Below are positions 34,992-43,900 of a DNA stretch of 64,000 nt, in pieces (position 1 is the stretch's first letter; each line of letters starts with the position of its first letter). The notes under the pieces are model-generated. The model worked only from the letters and a program-made list of their open reading frames with translations. It was not told the origin of the DNA and made no database searches. Source of the DNA: Mycobacterium scrofulaceum (GTDB taxonomy: Bacteria; Actinomycetota; Actinomycetes; Mycobacteriales; Mycobacteriaceae); NCBI RefSeq assembly GCF_001667885.1, contig NZ_LZJW01000075.1:186001-250000 (forward strand), written 5' to 3'. A program made the translations under genes and the position numbers.

Positions 34992-35854
34992 CACCGCCCC
35001 AGCAGGAAGTCAAGATGCAGACGATTGAACGTCTTGGGGTCCTCGTACTGAGGCCAGTGACCGCAGCCGGGCATCACCTCGAAGCGCGCGTTGGGAATCA
35101 TCGACGCGATCCGGCGGCCCTCGGTCACGTCGGCGGTCGGGTCGTCACTGGTCCACAGCACCAGCGTGGGCGCGATGATCGCACCGTACTCGTCGGGGCC
35201 GATGATGTTGCGCGCCCGAATCTCCGGGTCCTGCAGCGCCATGATGTCCCGCATGGCGTCGACGAACCCCGGTTGGCGATAGACGCGTTGGCGGCTGGCC
35301 ACCAGGTCGTCGTAGTCCTTGGACTTGTCGGCCATCAGCCACTTGATCCGCGCCTGCACCGTCTCCCAGGTCGGGTCCTCGGCGGCGGCCATGGACAGCG
35401 TGATGATCCGCTTCATCACGACCGGGTCGGCCTGCGAGCCGCCGGCGGTGTTCAGGACGAGCCGGTCCACCACGTCCGGATGGTCGATCGCGGCGCGGGT
35501 GGCCACCCAGCCGCCCAGCGATTCACCGCTGATGCAGGCGCGATCGACACCGATGGTGCGCAGGACCGCCATCAGATGCTCGACGTAGTGCCGGACCTCC
35601 AGCGGGTGGCCCGGCTTATCGGTATAGCCGTGGCCCAGCATGTCGATGGACCAGGTCCAGAAATGTTCGGCGTGGGCCCCCAGGTTGCGGACATACGCCT
35701 CGGCGTGGCCGCCTGATCCGTGGAGCAGCACCAGCACGGGCTTCCCGGGGTCGCCGGCGCGCAGGTAGCGCGTGCGCACCCCGCCGGCGTCGAGGTAGCC
35801 CTGCTCGAATGCGACGCCCTGCAGATCGCTCCAGATGCTCTCGAACTCCGCCAC
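34991..35854 (-). CDS. Alpha/beta hydrolase, MhpC-like meta-cleavage product hydrolase
   Basis: 287 aa from GTG 35854 (AGAGGA just upstream; ATG 35872 lacks such a site). Triad: S in GESLGGW, D in SDDPTAD, H in GHWPQYED. Size (MhpC is ~288 aa) and position before mhpA/mhpB suggest hydrolysis of the ring-fission product. GESLGG rather than GNSMGG sets it apart from the second hydrolase at 26692. First gene of the eight-gene minus operon; divergent from the IclR gene. Confidence 0.88.
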   Translation of the reverse strand: MAEFESIWSDLQGVAFEQGYLDAGGVRTRYLRAGDPGKPVLVLLHGSGGHAEAYVRNLGAHAEHFWTWSIDMLGHGYTDKPGHPLEVRHYVEHLMAVLRTIGVDRACISGESLGGWVATRAAIDHPDVVDRLVLNTAGGSQADPVVMKRIITLSMAAAEDPTWETVQARIKWLMADKSKDYDDLVASRQRVYRQPGFVDAMRDIMALQDPEIRARNIIGPDEYGAIIAPTLVLWTSDDPTADVTEGRRIASMIPNARFEVMPGCGHWPQYEDPKTFNRLHLDFLLGR

Positions 35855-35909
35855 GGTTCCTCTCTGGCCCATGAGTGGGGAAATCTCGTTCTCGTTTTGG
35901 ACGTACCTT

Positions 35910-35937
35910 GTGTGCTAATATCGCACACTAATGTGCG
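35910..35937. promoter_or_regulatory. Overlapping inverted repeats, probable IclR operator
   Basis: GTGTGC-N7-GCACAC (35910-35928) shares its right arm with CGCACA-N4-TGTGCG (35922-35937), so three half-sites lie in a row. Immediately downstream is the perfect palindrome CTATATATAG (35938-35947), possibly the core promoter. The gap separates the mhp-like operon from the IclR gene. Confidence 0.75.
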
Positions 35938-35980
35938 CTATATATAGAGCTTCGCTCTCGCGTCTAGGTCTGTCAAGGCT

Positions 35981-36658
35981 GTGACGGGTTCGGGCACGGG
36001 TTCGCAGACGCTGGCCAGGGGACTGACGGCGCTGCAAATGGTGGCGGATTCGCCCGGCGGCCTCACCGTGCAACAGCTGGCGGACCAGGTCGGGGTGCAT
36101 CGCACGATCGCCTACCGATTGCTGACAACGCTGACCGAGTTTCGGCTGTTGGCCAAGGGGGAGGACGGCCGCTACCGCCCCGCGTCCGGCCTCGCCGTTC
36201 TGGGCGCCGCATTCGACCGCAACGTGCGCCAAGTCAGCCTTCCGACGCTGCGTGCCCTGGCCGACGAGCTCGGCACCACGGTCTCGTTGCTCATCGCCGA
36301 GGGCGACCAGCAGGTGGCCATCGCGGTGATCGTGCCAAGCCATGTGGCCTACCAACTGTCCTTCCATGAAGGCAGCCGATATCCGCTGGACCGCGGCGCC
36401 GCCGGGATCGCCTTGCTCGCCAGCATGCCGCCGCGCCCGGGAGAGCGAGACCTGGTGACCCGCGCGCGCGAGCGCGGCTGGGTGACCACGTACGGGGAGA
36501 TCGAGCCGAACACCTACGGCCTCGCCGTGGCGGTGCACCGCCCCCCGCCGTCGCCGCCAACCTGCATCAACCTGATCTCGCACCGGGAAGACGTCGTGAT
36601 GCGCGGAAAGGATGCGGTCGTCAAAGCCGCGAAACAGTTGTCCGACCTGCTGAGCTGA
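35981..36658 (+). CDS. IclR-family regulator of the mhp-like operon
   Basis: 225 aa, GTG start. Winged-helix domain: LARGLTALQMVADSPGGLTVQQLADQ, then the recognition helix HRTIAYRLLTTL. The C-terminal effector domain (from ~75) contains RGAAGIALLASMPPRPGERD and YGLAVAVHRP. MhpR of E. coli, which controls mhp genes, is also an IclR protein. Divergent position and the palindromes at 35910 support local control of the operon at 35854 and of the flavoprotein downstream. Confidence 0.9.
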   Translation: MTGSGTGSQTLARGLTALQMVADSPGGLTVQQLADQVGVHRTIAYRLLTTLTEFRLLAKGEDGRYRPASGLAVLGAAFDRNVRQVSLPTLRALADELGTTVSLLIAEGDQQVAIAVIVPSHVAYQLSFHEGSRYPLDRGAAGIALLASMPPRPGERDLVTRARERGWVTTYGEIEPNTYGLAVAVHRPPPSPPTCINLISHREDVVMRGKDAVVKAAKQLSDLLS

Positions 36659-36672
36659 AGGGGTAGCAATTC

Positions 36673-38286
36673 ATGCCGTGGGACATGCAAGCCGATGTCG
36701 TCGTCCTCGGCAGCGGAGGCGCCGGGCTCACCGCCGCGCTCACCGGCGGCGGGGCCGGCGCGTCGGTGGAGGTTTTCGAGAAGGCGCCGACCATCGGCGG
36801 CACCACCGCGGTGTCGGGCGGCGTGGTGTGGATCCCCGCCCACAACCGTTCTCCCGAGGGCGAATTGACGCCCGCGGACGCGCTGCGATACCTGCGCGCG
36901 CAATCCCTGGGCTCGATGGACGACGAGCTGGTCGAGACCTTCGTGCACACCGGTCCCGCAATGCTCGACTTCGTCGAGGCACACAGCGGGCTGCGCTTCG
37001 AGATCGCCACCGGCTTTCCGGACTACCGGCCCGAGCTGCCGGGAGGGCAGCCCGGCGGCGGCCGGTCCCTCACCGCGGGGCCGTTCGATCTGAACCGGCT
37101 CGGCGAGTGGGGTCGCCGGATCACCGCGTTCCCGGCCGATTGGTCCAACGTCGGTATCGATGCGGAAACGAGGGCCCGCCTGCACGTGACGATCGACCAA
37201 GGCAGCGACCTCTGCGTCGCCGGGACGGCGTTGATCGCGGGTCTGCTCAACGGATTGCTGGATGCCGGGGTCACACCCCGGACTGACGCCCGGGCCGAAG
37301 AGCTCATCGCCGAGAATGGCGAGATCGTCGGGGTGCGCATCGCGTTGGCCGAGCGAAGCATCCGGGTGCGCGCGCGCCGCGGAGTCGTCCTGGGTGTCGG
37401 TGGCTTCGAATGGGATGCGGGTCTGGTGCAGGCGTTCCTGCGTGGCCCGATGCACGGCGCGGTGTCTCCGCCCAACAACACCGGAGACGGCCTGCGCATG
37501 GCGATGGCGCACGGCGCGGAACTGGCCAACATGGGCGAGGCCTGGTGGGTGCCGATCGTCCAGATTCCGGGCGACACGATCGACGGCAGGCAACGCAGCC
37601 GCAGCGTACGCCTGGAGCGAACGCGGCCGCGGAGCATCATCGTCAACTCGGCGGGGCGGCGCTTCGTCAACGAGGCGTGCGACTACAACTCCATGGCCGG
37701 CGCCTTCCACTACCTCGATCCCCGCGGCGGGTACGTCAACGACCGAGGATGGATGGTGTTCGACTCAATCCACCTGCAGCGCTACGGATTCCTGGGCGTC
37801 GAACCGGGACAGCCCGTTCCGGACTGGTTTTGCGAGTCCGCCGACCTCGCCGAGCTGGCCGCGAAGACCGGCATCGACGCGGACGGCCTGATCCGCACCG
37901 TCGACGACTGGAACCGTCACGTGGCCGCCGGGGCCGACCCCGAGTTCGGGCGCGGCTCGAGCGCCTACGACGGCTACTGGGGCGACGACAAAGCGGCCAC
38001 TCCAGCCGGCAAGACCCTCGGCCCGATCGACACCGCCCCGTTCTACGCGGTGCCGGTGTGCATCGGCGCGATGGGCACCAAGGGCGGTCCGCGCACCGAC
38101 CGCGACGGGCGGGTGCTGCACGTCGGCGGCGAGCCCCTACCGGGCCTGTTCGCCGCCGGAAATGCGATGGGTGGGGCCACCGGCCGCGCCTACGGCGGCG
38201 CCGGCGGGACATTGGGCCCGGCAATGGTTTTCGGTTACCGCGCCGGCCACGCGGCCGCTACCGGGAAGTCCGTCGACCTCGAGTAG
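36673..38286 (+). CDS. FAD-dependent KstD-like dehydrogenase, second copy
   Basis: 537 aa. FAD motif VLGSGGAGLTAAL near residue 12, FEKAPTIGGTTAVSGGVVW, and C-terminal GRAYGGAGGTLGPAMVFG. Same family as the protein at 30672 but clearly diverged (about 40 residues shorter). It is 14 nt downstream of the IclR gene and likely co-transcribed with it. Probably dehydrogenates a cyclic ketone or acid in the same pathway. Confidence 0.9.
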   Translation: MPWDMQADVVVLGSGGAGLTAALTGGGAGASVEVFEKAPTIGGTTAVSGGVVWIPAHNRSPEGELTPADALRYLRAQSLGSMDDELVETFVHTGPAMLDFVEAHSGLRFEIATGFPDYRPELPGGQPGGGRSLTAGPFDLNRLGEWGRRITAFPADWSNVGIDAETRARLHVTIDQGSDLCVAGTALIAGLLNGLLDAGVTPRTDARAEELIAENGEIVGVRIALAERSIRVRARRGVVLGVGGFEWDAGLVQAFLRGPMHGAVSPPNNTGDGLRMAMAHGAELANMGEAWWVPIVQIPGDTIDGRQRSRSVRLERTRPRSIIVNSAGRRFVNEACDYNSMAGAFHYLDPRGGYVNDRGWMVFDSIHLQRYGFLGVEPGQPVPDWFCESADLAELAAKTGIDADGLIRTVDDWNRHVAAGADPEFGRGSSAYDGYWGDDKAATPAGKTLGPIDTAPFYAVPVCIGAMGTKGGPRTDRDGRVLHVGGEPLPGLFAAGNAMGGATGRAYGGAGGTLGPAMVFGYRAGHAAATGKSVDLE

Positions 38287-38288
38287 CG

Positions 38289-38663
38289 CTAACCGAACGC
38301 GTCGGTGATGGCCGCCATGTCGAAGTAGTCGCGCCACCCGGCGATCCGGTCGTCTCGCACTTCGAAGACACCCATCACCGGCAAGGGAATTGTTCCGCCG
38401 TCCTTGCGGCGCATGACATCGGTGCGTTCGTTCATCACGAACGTCGCGTCGGCGATCTGACGGTGAACGTTGAAGTCGATTCCGTCGAACGCGGCGAGAA
38501 AACCCGCGATGAAGTCACGGATCGCCTCGCGGCCATGCACTGGAGCCATTGGGATGTTGTGGTACACCGCGTCTTCGGTGAAATATCCGGCGATCTCGTC
38601 GGGGTCGGGCGATGCCCAACGTTTGCAGAACTCCGTGACCAGCTCATCGGCGGAACGTGTCAT
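38289..38663 (-). CDS. Limonene-1,2-epoxide hydrolase-family protein
   Basis: 124 aa from ATG 38663 (ATG 38672 possible; ribosome site poor). The five active-site residues of Rhodococcus limonene-1,2-epoxide hydrolase have counterparts: Y34 and N36 (YHN), R80 and D82 (ERTD), D112 (WRDYFD). This supports true epoxide hydrolysis rather than a generic SnoaL fold. It ends 2 nt from the convergent flavoprotein gene. An epoxide-opening step hints at terpene- or alkene-derived substrates. Confidence 0.85.
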   Translation of the reverse strand: MTRSADELVTEFCKRWASPDPDEIAGYFTEDAVYHNIPMAPVHGREAIRDFIAGFLAAFDGIDFNVHRQIADATFVMNERTDVMRRKDGGTIPLPVMGVFEVRDDRIAGWRDYFDMAAITDAFG

Positions 38664-38726
38664 GCCCTTCATGCAACACATTGCCGCAGGGCAAATCAAG
38701 ACCGGAGAAGGCCGGCAGACCGCGGT

Positions 38727-40004
38727 TTAGTTCGGGATCGGCAACTCGACGCAGATGTGGGTGCCCGCTGGGGCGTCGAGGAAGACGAACGTCCCGCCGG
38801 CGGCTTCCACGCGGGCCCGGTGTGACGCCAATCCGATGTGCCCCTCGCCGAGGCGGCGCGCCACCGTCTGGTCGTCGAACCCGACACCGTCGTCTACCAC
38901 GTGCAAGACGCACGTTCCGTCGGTGATGCCGAGCATTACCGAGGCGCTCCGGGCCCGGGAATGCTTCACGATGTTGGACAGCAGCTCGCGCACCACACCG
39001 AACACAATCGCGTCGATCGCGGTGCGAATCGGGAAGTCGATGTCGGTGGAGATGTCGATGTCGGATCGCTGGGTGGTCAAGGTGGCCAGCTGCTGGACCG
39101 CCGCCGCCAACCCGACCTGCTCGAGGACGGCTGGGTGCAGCTCGAACGTGGCCTGCCGCAATCGCTCCGACGCCATCTGCAGGCCGGCCAGCGCACGCGC
39201 TACCCGATCATCGCCCGGCAGCGCCGCGTCCAACTCGACCAGCTCTTGGCGCACCGCCAAGATGTCCTGCAGAGGTCCGTCGTGGATGGATTCCGAGATC
39301 CGCCGCTGCTCGACGTCGGAAGCGGTCATCGTCTGCGCGAGCAGCTCCTCGCGCAATGTGCTGAGCCCGGCCACCGAGCGGGTGTGCCGCTCTTCCACCC
39401 GGACCGCGACAAATGCTGTGACACAGAGGAATCCGTAAAGCAGGAAGCGGAACGTGGCCTCGGTGACGCCGATCGATCCGACCATTTCCGGGTCTTCGAG
39501 CACCGCGATCGCGAACCCCACCATCGAGAAGAGCAGCACCACGGCCGCTCGCCGGGACGAGACGTCGAGCCCGATCAGGATCGGCAGCGCCATCATGATC
39601 AGCAGCGGATGCAACCCGTTGGTCGACAACACCTGGAAGACGGTCAGCACGACCACATCGATGACCGTGAACGCGAACGGCTCCAGGCGGCCGACGCGGG
39701 TCAGCCGTCCCCGGGTGAGCCATCGTCGGCTCGGCGAGAAGGCCAGCGTCAGAGCGCAGAGCGCCATCGCGCCGTACAACACGATCAGCACGGATTGCTG
39801 GGTCCACTCGGACCGGCGGGTGCCACTGAGCATCGCAGCGACCATCAAGGCCACCACGCCGATGCGGAGGACCGACGCGAGCCGATACGAGCGCAGCTGA
39901 TGCAGCTTGCGCACCCGATCCAGTTCCGCGTCACTGGCGAACGCCACGCGAACACAGTACTCATCCGCGCCGGCCGTCTCGGCGCAAAGCGCCCAGGTGT
40001 GCAT
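38727..40004 (-). CDS. Sensor histidine kinase (NarX/DegS type), Rv0845-like
   Basis: 425 aa. Several hydrophobic segments at ~40-205 (LASVLRIGVVALMVAAML, VVVLTVFQVLSTNG, FLLYGFLCVTAFVAV) form a membrane domain. HisKA_3 phospho-acceptor region is RRISESIHDGPLQDIL with the His near residue 240, followed by an ATP-binding domain (ELLSNIVKHSRA, VVDDGVGFD, GEGHIGLASHRARV). It is divergent from the narL-like gene. Length and context equal H37Rv Rv0845, partner of NarL (Rv0844c). Signal unknown. Confidence 0.92.
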   Translation of the reverse strand: MHTWALCAETAGADEYCVRVAFASDAELDRVRKLHQLRSYRLASVLRIGVVALMVAAMLSGTRRSEWTQQSVLIVLYGAMALCALTLAFSPSRRWLTRGRLTRVGRLEPFAFTVIDVVVLTVFQVLSTNGLHPLLIMMALPILIGLDVSSRRAAVVLLFSMVGFAIAVLEDPEMVGSIGVTEATFRFLLYGFLCVTAFVAVRVEERHTRSVAGLSTLREELLAQTMTASDVEQRRISESIHDGPLQDILAVRQELVELDAALPGDDRVARALAGLQMASERLRQATFELHPAVLEQVGLAAAVQQLATLTTQRSDIDISTDIDFPIRTAIDAIVFGVVRELLSNIVKHSRARSASVMLGITDGTCVLHVVDDGVGFDDQTVARRLGEGHIGLASHRARVEAAGGTFVFLDAPAGTHICVELPIPN

Positions 40005-40051
40005 CAGAGTTTCCGCTGGTTGTCGCGCAGTTGCGGTCTAGACTCATCGCC

Positions 40052-40705
40052 ATGGCCGGCCCAGCAACGCCCGAGAAGGTGCGGGTGGTTGTCGGCGACG
40101 ATCACCCCCTGTTTCGTGAGGGCGTCGTTCGGGCGCTGTCGTCGAGCGGTTCGGTCAATGTGGTCGGGGAGGCCGACGACGGCTCGGCCGCACTGGAACT
40201 GATCAAAGAGCACCGGCCCGATGTCGCCCTGCTCGATTTCCGCATGCCCGGCATGGATGGCGGCCAGGTGGCCGCGGCGGTGCGGAGTCAGGAGTTGCCG
40301 ACCCGCGTGCTGCTGATTTCGGCGCACGACGAGCCGGCCATCGTGTACCAGGCGCTGCAGCAGGGCGCCGCCGGGTTCGTGCTCAAGGACTCGACGCGCA
40401 GCGAGATCGTCAAGGCGGTGCTCGACTGCGCGCAGGGCCGCGACGTGGTGGCGCCCGCGCTTGTCGGGGGCCTCACCGCGGAGATCCGTCACCGGGCCCA
40501 ACCCACTGGACCCGTGCTCAGCGCGCGAGAGCGCGAGGTGCTCAACCGGATTGCGCGCGGGCAGAGCATCCCCGTGATCGCGTCCGAGCTGTTCGTGGCT
40601 CCGTCGACGGTCAAGACGCACGTGCAGCGCCTGTACGAGAAGCTCGGCGTCAGCGATCGCGCGGCCGCCGTAGCCGAGGCGATGCGGCAAGGCCTGCTCA
40701 GCTAG
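40052..40705 (+). CDS. narL: NarL-type response regulator, Rv0844c orthologue
   Basis: 217 aa from ATG 40052. Receiver domain with phospho-acceptor D62 (LLDFRMPGMDG), K in VLKDSTRSE, and a C-terminal LuxR-type HTH (LSAREREVLNRIARGQSIPVIASEL, STVKTHVQRLYEKLGVSDR). It is nearly identical in these regions to M. tuberculosis NarL. Convergent with the E1-like gene by 8 nt overlap. Target genes are not evident in the window; mmcO and the kinase are adjacent in H37Rv. Confidence 0.93.
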   Translation: MAGPATPEKVRVVVGDDHPLFREGVVRALSSSGSVNVVGEADDGSAALELIKEHRPDVALLDFRMPGMDGGQVAAAVRSQELPTRVLLISAHDEPAIVYQALQQGAAGFVLKDSTRSEIVKAVLDCAQGRDVVAPALVGGLTAEIRHRAQPTGPVLSAREREVLNRIARGQSIPVIASELFVAPSTVKTHVQRLYEKLGVSDRAAAVAEAMRQGLLS

Positions 40706-41609
40706 CGGCCGGCCAGTGACCCGATTCGCTGACCGCCGGACCCTCGGCCCGCAGGAGCGCGTTCGCGACCGCCGCGGCCTCGCCCACCAGGTGGCGAGCC
40801 TGCCGTTCCACCTCGTAGAGGTGCCCGGCGGCGACGCCGATGTTGGCCAGCTGGCGGCGGGCGTAAACCAGTGGATCGACCCCTGCGGGGTGGTTGGTCC
40901 GGTAGGTGACCGCCTCGACCATGCTGGGGCCGCCGCCGGCGCCGGCTCGCTGCACCGCTTCGTCGACCGAAGCACGCACTGCCGCAACGTTTTTGCCGTC
41001 GACCGACGAGACGGGTAACCCATAGCAGTCGCGCGGCCCGCGGCGCACACCGGACCCGTCGTGGATGCTCTCGATGACGAACACGAGCGGAAGCCGCCAC
41101 GACACCGCAATCCGCGCGGCCGATTGAAACTCGGCGGACTTGGCGGCGTCATCCCCGATGACGCACAGGGTGACTCCGCCCGCGCCGGCCACCTGCTGCC
41201 CGTAGGCGTCGCCGATCGCGAACAGAATGGACTGCCTGACCGGGTTCGACGTGCCGAAGATCTGCTTCCATTCGGCGGCGAAGAGGCTTTCCTTCGCACC
41301 GCCGGCCGCAGCCCGCCGCGGGGCGGTCATCCCGGCGATGGCCGGGCCCAACGGCCGGGCGAGGCCGACCTCCTGGGCGTGTTGGAAGTGGCGAATCGCG
41401 GTGTTCAAGATGTCGCCCGGCCGAAGCGCCGCGATGGTGCCGACGGCCACGGCCTCCTGGCCGAAGGCGGCCTCCATGGGCCCGTTGAGCAGGCCGTCGA
41501 TGCGCCGCTCCTCCAACGCCATGTCAAGCAGGCGCAGTACCCACATTTGGCGGTACAGCTCCAGCTGCTCTTCAACGCGTGCGGCCGACAGTTCGGGTGT
41601 GCGAGCCAT
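40698..41609 (-). CDS. Dehydrogenase E1 alpha-like protein (Rv0843-like), altered TPP motif
   Basis: 303 aa, shorter than the ~360 aa of E1 alpha subunits of 2-oxoacid dehydrogenases. Helical N-terminus QMWVLRLLDMALEERRI and GPMEAAFGQEAVAVG are family-like. The TPP motif GDG...N is changed to GDDAAKS and VIES, and no E1 beta gene follows. It may be a degenerate or specialised TPP protein. Position next to narL matches Rv0843. Start ATG behind GGAG. Function unknown. Confidence 0.85.
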   Translation of the reverse strand: MARTPELSAARVEEQLELYRQMWVLRLLDMALEERRIDGLLNGPMEAAFGQEAVAVGTIAALRPGDILNTAIRHFQHAQEVGLARPLGPAIAGMTAPRRAAAGGAKESLFAAEWKQIFGTSNPVRQSILFAIGDAYGQQVAGAGGVTLCVIGDDAAKSAEFQSAARIAVSWRLPLVFVIESIHDGSGVRRGPRDCYGLPVSSVDGKNVAAVRASVDEAVQRAGAGGGPSMVEAVTYRTNHPAGVDPLVYARRQLANIGVAAGHLYEVERQARHLVGEAAAVANALLRAEGPAVSESGHWPAAS

Positions 41610-41809
41610 GTGCCGGGTCTCCTAACTCGTCGCGGGATCGTGGCGGCGTCGGCCGGAGCGCTGCGACGGACGGTGGTCCGCTCGGTGGCTGAGGTGACTG
41701 CCGTTGTACACAAGATCAACGTAGGGCGGCTGGGCCGGCCCGAACTCCGCCGATCGGTCCGCAAAGGGGATGAATCCCCGTTCCCCCAATCGGGGGACAG
41801 CGCGGCGGC
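41610..41809. other. 200-bp gap, nothing recognised
   Basis: Lies between the E1-like start and the MeaB stop, both minus strand, so it should hold the E1-like promoter and the end of the thiolase/MeaB transcript. I see no GAGAAT, TTAAGTCAA or GTGTGC operator and no strong hairpin. Confidence 0.5.
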
Positions 41810-42688
41810 TTAGGCCTGCTCGCGCGGGGTCGGGGAGAGCAGCTGCTCGGCCGCCGAATAGGGGTCCTGGTCGCCGTCGACGACCGTCTCGGCGAGCCGG
41901 TCGAGGTCCGGCCGGCTCCGCAGTCGAGTCTGCGCCAGCGACAAGATCTGGGCACGGGCGCGGGCCAGTCGGCGGGAGCGACTGTCGGCGCGGTGGTGAT
42001 CCTCGATGGCGGCCATCAACTCCGCGATGCCCTCGCCGCGCGCGGCGACGAGGCTGACGATGGGTGCGTCGGTCTCGGCCCGCAAGTCCCGCACGGTCTG
42101 TTCGGCGCCGTCACGGTCGGCCTTGTTGACGGCCACGATGTCGGCGACTTCGAGCACCCCCGCCTTGGCCGCCTGAACCGCGTCGCCGGCACCGGGATTG
42201 AGGATGACGACGGTGGGGTCGGCGACCGCGGCGATCTCGATTTCCGACTGTCCCACGCCGACGGTCTCCAGCAGGACTACGTGGTAGCCGATCGCTCCCA
42301 GCAGCCGGATGGCCGCGGGGATGGCGGCGGCCAACCCCCCGAGGTGGCCACGGGTCGCCACCGACCTGATCAGCACGTCGGAGTCGTTGATGTGCTCCGC
42401 CATTCGTATCCGATCGCCCAGCAGTGCGCCACCGCTGAACGGCGACGACGGGTCCACGGCCAGCACCGCCACCCGGAATCCCCGCTCCCGGTAGGCGCCG
42501 ACCAGGGCGGCGATCGTCGTGGACTTGCCCGCGCCCGGCGGCCCGGTGATCCCGATGACATTTACCGATGACGGTTCGAGGCCGGCCAGCACCTCGTCAC
42601 GGCGTTCGCCCTCGACCAGGGAAAGGAGCCGACCGGCCGCGCGCGGAGATCCGTTGCGCGCGCCGGCAATCAGGTCGGCGATCTCCAT
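41810..42688 (-). CDS. MeaB/ArgK-type G3E GTPase
   Basis: 292 aa. Walker A GPPGAGKST (49-57), AVDPSSPFSGGALLGDR, switch ETVGVGQSE and base motif NKAD are those of MeaB, the chaperone that loads and protects adenosylcobalamin-dependent acyl-CoA mutases. The ATG directly abuts the thiolase stop. No mutase is adjacent; the split mutase at 56319-58318 is the only candidate client in the window. The genome may have another MeaB next to mutAB. Confidence 0.92.
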   Translation of the reverse strand: MEIADLIAGARNGSPRAAGRLLSLVEGERRDEVLAGLEPSSVNVIGITGPPGAGKSTTIAALVGAYRERGFRVAVLAVDPSSPFSGGALLGDRIRMAEHINDSDVLIRSVATRGHLGGLAAAIPAAIRLLGAIGYHVVLLETVGVGQSEIEIAAVADPTVVILNPGAGDAVQAAKAGVLEVADIVAVNKADRDGAEQTVRDLRAETDAPIVSLVAARGEGIAELMAAIEDHHRADSRSRRLARARAQILSLAQTRLRSRPDLDRLAETVVDGDQDPYSAAEQLLSPTPREQA

Positions 42689-43828
42689 TTACGGGGCGGG
42701 GACCTCGATGACGGTGGCGGACCCCATGCCGCCGCCCGCGCACATGGCGGCGACGCCGATTCCGCCACCCCGGCGACGCAATTCGTAGACCAGCGTGACC
42801 AGCATCCGCGCGCCCGTCGCCGCCACCGGGTGACCGAGCGAGCATCCGCTGCCGCTGACGTTGACCGTGTCGGGGTCGAGATCGAGCAGCTTGACGGTGG
42901 CCACGCACATCGCGGCGAACGCCTCATTGATCTCGAACAGATCCACATCCGAGACCGAAAGGCCTGCGCGGCCAAGCGCTTTCGGGATCGCATCCACCGG
43001 CGCCAACCCGGTGATCGCCGGGTCTACCCCGACGGACGCCCAGGACCGCACCGTGGCCAGCGCCGGCAGGCCGAGCTCATCGCTCGCGATGGTCAGCACG
43101 GCCGCACCGTCGTTGGCGCCGCACGCGTTGCCGGCCGTGATGGAGAACCCCTCGATCTCCGGGTGCAGCGGCTTGAGGGCCGCCAGCTTCTCCATGGTGG
43201 TGTCGCGGCGCGGGTGCTCGTCGACCTCGAACAGCCCGTGGGGTGTCTCGATCGGGACGATCTCCTCTTTGAAGCGACCCTCGTCGATCGCGGCGATGGC
43301 GTTGCGATGCGACCGCAGCGCCCACGCGTCCATCTCCTCGCGACTCACACCGGCCTTGACCGCGGCGTTCCAGCCGACGGTGATCGACATGTCCATGTTC
43401 GGCGCCTCGGGACGGTCCGGGTGCGTCGGCGGGAACCAATCGACCCATTCGCCGTCCACCTGCATCCGCGACCGCGGGGAGGTCGAGGCGGAGTTCACGC
43501 CGCCGGCGATGACGAGCTGATCCATCCCCGCACGCACGCTGGCCGCCGCACCTTGCACCGCCGCCTGCCCGGCCGCGCAATGCCGGTTGTTGGCCAGGCC
43601 CGGAACGTGGGTCAGGCCCGCCGTGATGGCCGCGTGACGGGCGACAACGCCGCCGCCGTAGAGCCCTTCCCCCAGGATCACGTCGTCGACGCGCGCGGGG
43701 TCCAGATCCTTCGCCGCCTCGGAGACGACGTGGTGGGCGAGGTCGAAGGCGCTGGTGTCGCGCAGGGTGCCCTTTCGGGCAGTGCCAATGGGTGTCCGCA
43801 GGGCGGACACGATGACGGCTTCAGGCAC
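42689..43828 (-). CDS. Thiolase (acetyl-CoA acyltransferase)
   Basis: 379 aa from GTG 43828 (GGAG 6 nt upstream); an upstream in-frame start would add an Arg/Leu-rich leader. Nucleophile C84 in NNRHCAAGQ, NEAFAAM, GHPVAATG and CAGGGMG complete the catalytic set. It should cleave a 3-ketoacyl-CoA in the final beta-oxidation step. Operon partner is the MeaB-like GTPase, and operator site 4 lies 57 nt upstream. Confidence 0.93.
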   Translation of the reverse strand: MPEAVIVSALRTPIGTARKGTLRDTSAFDLAHHVVSEAAKDLDPARVDDVILGEGLYGGGVVARHAAITAGLTHVPGLANNRHCAAGQAAVQGAAASVRAGMDQLVIAGGVNSASTSPRSRMQVDGEWVDWFPPTHPDRPEAPNMDMSITVGWNAAVKAGVSREEMDAWALRSHRNAIAAIDEGRFKEEIVPIETPHGLFEVDEHPRRDTTMEKLAALKPLHPEIEGFSITAGNACGANDGAAVLTIASDELGLPALATVRSWASVGVDPAITGLAPVDAIPKALGRAGLSVSDVDLFEINEAFAAMCVATVKLLDLDPDTVNVSGSGCSLGHPVAATGARMLVTLVYELRRRGGGIGVAAMCAGGGMGSATVIEVPAP

Positions 43829-43885
43829 GGGTTTCTCCAGTTCGGCGAGCGCGTCGCGAGTGCCCGAGAGCCCCCGCAAGAGTAT

Positions 43886-43900
43886 GAGAACACTATTCTC
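43886..43900. promoter_or_regulatory. Operator GAGAAC-N3-ATTCTC (site 4)
   Basis: 6+3+6 palindrome with one arm mismatch (C for T). A further GAGAG half-site follows at 43908-43912 in everted spacing, as at 378-394. It lies in the divergent gap between the thiolase (minus) and the hydrolase at 44020 (plus). Confidence 0.72.

Noticed and set aside
26692-38717. Mobile element ends at the borders of the mhp-like island
   Set aside because: No transposase, integrase, tRNA or direct terminal repeats were seen; the insertion is inferred from gene order only.
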